Assembly (NCBI RefSeq): GCF_040605635.1
Contig: NZ_JBEXDG010000039.1
Coordinates: 34,868 to 98,867 of the forward strand
Reading direction: 5' to 3'
Length of the DNA stretch: 64,000 bases
From: Dactylosporangium sp040605635
GTDB taxonomy: Bacteria > Actinomycetota > Actinomycetes > Mycobacteriales > Micromonosporaceae
Positions 61,905-64,000 of this stretch are shown here, in pieces (the stretch's first letter is position 1; each line of letters opens with the position of its first letter). Both the position numbers and the translations under genes were made by a program. The notes beneath the pieces were generated by a model that was given only the letters and a program-made list of their open reading frames with translations, did not search any database and was not told the origin of the DNA.

Positions 61905-63076
61905 CCTCTCACGTCGCCATTTTCGTCTTCCCGGACTTCGGGCATTTCAACCCGACGCTGCAGATCGCCCGGCTGCTGGTGGACCGGGGCCACCGGATCA
62001 CCTACGTCGTCGACTCGATGTACGAGGCCACGGTGACCTCCGTCGGCGCGGCGCTGGCCGGCTACACCTCGGTCCGGCGCCGGCTGAGCACGAGCAGCCA
62101 CGTGGAGAGCGACGAGATCGCCGACCTCGGGCTGGACATCCTCGCCGACGCCAACACGCGCGTCATCCCGGCCGCCCGCGCCGCGTTCGAATCCGACCGG
62201 CCGGACCTCATCGTCTACGACTTCGAGAGCTTCGTCCCGGCCCGGATCCTGGCCCGCGAGTGGGGCGTCCGGACCCTGCAGTACTTCCCGTACACGGCCT
62301 CCAACGACCACTTCTCACTGCACGCCGAGACGATGGACCCGGACTCCGACTACGTCCACCGGGGCGTCGAGGCGATCATGGAGATCCTCGCCGAGGTCGA
62401 GCCGGACCCGGCGAAGATGTGGGCGATGATGGCCGTCGCCGACGAGCACAATCTCGTCTTCCTGCCCCGCGCTCTCCAGCCGCACGGCGAGACGTTCGAC
62501 GACAAGTTCACGTTCCTCGGCCACTGCCTGCCTTCGACGCCACCGCCGGTGACCTGGACCGCTCCGGATCCCGATGTACCGGTGGCACTCATCTCCATGG
62601 GCACCGAGTCCAACGAACGCACCGGCATGTTCCAGCTGTGCGCCGACGCCTTCGCCGACAAGACGTGGCACGTCGTCATGACCCTCGGCCGCGGCAACGC
62701 CCTGGACGAGGGCGTGTCCGCCGTCAACGTCGAGGCCCACGAGTGGATGCCGCACCTCGCGGTCCTGCCCCGGGCGTCGGTCTTCGTGACCCACGGCGGC
62801 ATGGGCAGCCTCGTCGAGGCGCTGTATCACGGCTGCCCGTGCGTCGTCGTGCCGCACACCCCGGAGAACACCGTCAACGCCAAGCGCGTGCACGAACTCG
62901 GCATCGGCCGCTACCTGCCCGCCTCGACCCTCGACCCGGCCACGCTGCGCGCCGCCGTCGACGAGCTCACCAGCGACCCGGAAACCCTCGCCCGGGTCGC
63001 CGCGATGAGCGCATCGATGCGGGCCGGCGGCGGCCCCACCGAAGGCGCCGACGTCATCGAGCGCCTCCTGCGCTGA
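61901..63076 (+). CDS. MGT-family glycosyltransferase
   Basis: A 391-aa GT-B enzyme starting at the ATG inside the ATGA overlap. The N-terminus HVAIFVFPDFGHFNPTL with its acceptor-side His, the central LISMGT strand and the THGGMGSLVEALYHGCPCVV donor block identify the OleD/OleI-like macrolide glycosyltransferase family. It is related to the truncated enzyme at the window start (both have an F..GETFDD segment). Such enzymes either add a sugar during biosynthesis or inactivate the compound intracellularly for self-resistance. It is the last gene of the apparent operon, followed by a hairpin terminator. Confidence 0.9.
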   Translation: MTSHVAIFVFPDFGHFNPTLQIARLLVDRGHRITYVVDSMYEATVTSVGAALAGYTSVRRRLSTSSHVESDEIADLGLDILADANTRVIPAARAAFESDRPDLIVYDFESFVPARILAREWGVRTLQYFPYTASNDHFSLHAETMDPDSDYVHRGVEAIMEILAEVEPDPAKMWAMMAVADEHNLVFLPRALQPHGETFDDKFTFLGHCLPSTPPPVTWTAPDPDVPVALISMGTESNERTGMFQLCADAFADKTWHVVMTLGRGNALDEGVSAVNVEAHEWMPHLAVLPRASVFVTHGGMGSLVEALYHGCPCVVVPHTPENTVNAKRVHELGIGRYLPASTLDPATLRAAVDELTSDPETLARVAAMSASMRAGGGPTEGADVIERLLR

Positions 63077-63099
63077 TCCGGCACACCCGCGCGCATGTG

Positions 63100-63130
63100 A
63101 GAACCGCGTTTCCTTGGGAGGCGCGGTTCT
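63100..63130 (+). terminator. Hairpin terminator after the biosynthetic operon
   Basis: AGAACCGCG (63100-63108) pairs perfectly with CGCGGTTCT (63122-63130) around a 13-nt loop. It begins 24 bp after the stop of the last glycosyltransferase. There is no T-run, which is common for actinomycete terminators. Confidence 0.65.
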
Positions 63131-63321
63131 TGCGTCGAGCAGTGGCGTCGCGATGCGACCTGCCGACCCGGCTGTCGCAATGAGCTGGTGAACGATCGAG
63201 GTCAATCTCTGGTTGCGGGGACGTCCTTGATCGTGACCTAGTCGTAATGATCTCATCAGGATACGTGAAGCATCAAGCTTTGGCAGAGAGGTCGGTCTAT
63301 ACGGCCTGTTGAACGTGTTGA

Positions 63322-63336
63322 TCTGCAACTTGCAGA
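63322..63336. promoter_or_regulatory. Perfect dyad, operator-like
   Basis: TCTGCAACTTGCAGA is a 7-bp inverted repeat around one central base. It sits in the A/T-richer gap and overlaps the end of a TTGATC (63318-63323) that could be a -35 element. A dimeric repressor or activator site is plausible; no regulator gene is in the window to match it. Confidence 0.4.
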
Positions 63337-63485
63337 ATGGTCAATAATTAAGTACCGATTAGTAGGCTTTGCCGGAGTGGGCGCCTCCGTTCGTGCCCGC
63401 CGGCGCCGTTCGGCGCCACTGAGCAGCGGAAATGACGGCGGGATCGGGGCCGTTCTCGCGGGCCGACGTGCAAGATCGGCGTCTG

Positions 63486-63514
63486 CTGGACGTCGATGCG
63501 CTGCTCGTTATAGT
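63486..63514 (+). promoter_or_regulatory. Candidate promoter for the 91-aa gene
   Basis: CTGGAC (63486-63491) and TATAGT (63509-63514) are separated by 17 bp, a reasonable sigma-70-like pair. It would give a leader of roughly 75 nt before the ATG at 63596. Confidence 0.4.
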
Positions 63515-63595
63515 GACGTCTCGATCGGCTTGGCCACACTCGTTACCTTCTGCCCGGAGCGCACGGGGATGGCCACCTCAAGGCATAGGAGTGTC

Positions 63596-63871
63596 ATGGC
63601 ATCACACATCGCCATGCCCAAAGGCGACCCGCCCGACGGTGAGTACCGCAAGGTGCTCGGACTGTTCAAGTACTACCACCGGGCGGCGGTGACGCTGGCC
63701 GCGCTCGGCCTAGCCCGCGCCGCCCTGCCGGTGTTCGGGCACGACACCATGTCCGACGCGTGGGTCGACCGGACCCATCTCATGCTCTGCCTCGCCGGCT
63801 GCGGCTATGTCGTGGCCCCGTACACCCGGCGATTCCTCGAAATCATGGCGCTGGTCCGCGACCGGCACTGA
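63596..63871 (+). CDS. Small hypothetical protein, possibly membrane-associated
   Basis: 91 aa from the ATG at 63596, chosen for AGGAG 4 nt upstream. An in-frame ATG at 63569 would add nine residues but has no ribosome site. I do not recognise a family. Two hydrophobic stretches are visible (around AAVTLAALGLARAALPVF and LMLCLAGCGYVV), separated by a polar segment with DAWVDRTH, so a small two-helix membrane protein is possible. It is set apart from the biosynthetic genes by a terminator and its own promoter-like site, so it may not belong to the cluster. Confidence 0.6.
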   Translation: MASHIAMPKGDPPDGEYRKVLGLFKYYHRAAVTLAALGLARAALPVFGHDTMSDAWVDRTHLMLCLAGCGYVVAPYTRRFLEIMALVRDRH

Positions 63872-63876
63872 CCGAA

Positions 63877-63912
63877 GCGCGGGGGGCGCCGCCCCGGCGC
63901 GCGGGGGCCCCC
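63877..63912 (+). terminator. GC-rich hairpin region after the small gene
   Basis: GCGCG (63877-63881) and CGCGC (63898-63902) flank an inner G4/C4 pairing, followed directly by GGGGGCCCCC (63903-63912). It is plausible as a terminator 6 bp after the stop, but the neighbouring homopolymers may be sequencing errors. Confidence 0.3.
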
Positions 63913-64000
63913 GGAAGGAGGATGGGTTGCAGGGCGGCGGGGTGAAAGGTGGGGGAGCACACAAGCGCACCGTTTGGGGGGGTGGATAAAGGGGGGTGTA
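63913..64000. other. Low-confidence G-rich tail
   Basis: The last ~90 bases have runs of G (up to seven) with no C-rich balance and no coding frame. This looks like degraded base calls at a contig end rather than biology. I see no gene here. Confidence 0.5.

Larger units (their letters stand above)
63077..63595 (+). other. 519-bp non-coding gap, less GC-rich than the cluster
   Basis: Begins with a terminator hairpin (63100-63130). The middle (about 63180-63370) is noticeably richer in A/T than anything upstream and holds a perfect 7-1-7 dyad (63322-63336) and the run TCAATAATTAAG. The last part contains a promoter-like pair (63486-63514) and the ribosome site AGGAG (63587-63591) of the small gene at 63596. 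An open frame from 63377 is Arg/Ala-rich and reads as non-coding. Confidence 0.6.

Noticed and set aside
63377..63595. N-terminal extension of the 91-aa gene back to 63377
   Set aside because: The added residues are Arg/Ala-rich without structure, the region contains promoter-like elements, and the ribosome site lies just before 63596.

Overview
The window is 64 kb of very high-GC DNA with GC-rich codon use, GTG/TTG starts alongside ATG, and ATGA/TGATG stop-start overlaps. This points to a filamentous actinomycete; the genus cannot be read from the sequence. All credible genes lie on the + strand. Almost the whole window is part of a biosynthetic cluster for a glycosylated, cis-AT modular type I polyketide, probably a polyol macrolide. 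No rRNA, tRNA, CRISPR array or transposase was seen.

Layout. (1) 1-2528: sugar genes in a tight overlapping run: the 3' end of a macrolide-type (MGT) glycosyltransferase, an FkbM-family methyltransferase, and a Gfo/Idh/MocA-type NDP-sugar 3-ketoreductase. (2) 2529-2757: a 229-bp leader, then a free-standing NRPS (condensation-like / adenylation / carrier) at 2758-5781. (3) 5866-57900: three giant PKS proteins of 4737, 4563 and 8021 aa carrying 11 extension modules. Numbered within this window, these are: M1 KS-AT-KR-ACP; M2 KS-AT(methylmalonyl)-KR-ACP; M3 and M4 KS-AT-DH-KR-ACP; M5, M6 and M7 KS-AT-KR-ACP; M8 KS-AT(methylmalonyl)-KR-ACP; M9 KS-AT-DH-ACP (no KR); M10 KS-AT-KR-ACP; M11 KS-AT-DH-ER-KR-ACP-TE. 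All other ATs read as malonyl-specific. (4) 57897-63076: a type II thioesterase, an EryCIII/DesVII-like glycosyltransferase, two tandem discrete acyltransferase-fold proteins and a second MGT glycosyltransferase. (5) 63077-64000: terminator, a less GC-rich regulatory-looking gap, one small 91-aa gene, and a G-rich tail that looks like poor contig-end sequence.

How it works together. Matching docking tails support the order PKS1 -> PKS2 -> PKS3. PKS1 itself begins with the same kind of docking helix, yet no loading module or upstream PKS lies in the window, so the starter is either made outside it or delivered by the NRPS and/or the discrete acyltransferases. Textbook collinearity predicts, counting from the thioesterase end: C3 methylene, C5-OH, C7 ketone, C8-methyl, C9/C11/C13/C15 hydroxyls, a C16-C19 diene, C20-methyl, C21-OH and C23-OH, then the starter. 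A C7-ketone/C11-OH six-membered hemiketal is plausible. The glycosyltransferases and sugar genes then decorate the product.

Most unusual points: module 9 has a dehydratase but no ketoreductase, plus an atypical carrier motif; eight almost identical malonyl-AT blocks have codon use unlike their surroundings; modules 5-7 share a shortened KR and straddle the PKS2/PKS3 boundary, where codon use changes abruptly; two AT-fold proteins have an altered GQGxQ loop and appear to lack the malonate-binding Arg; and the NRPS has no matching docking element.
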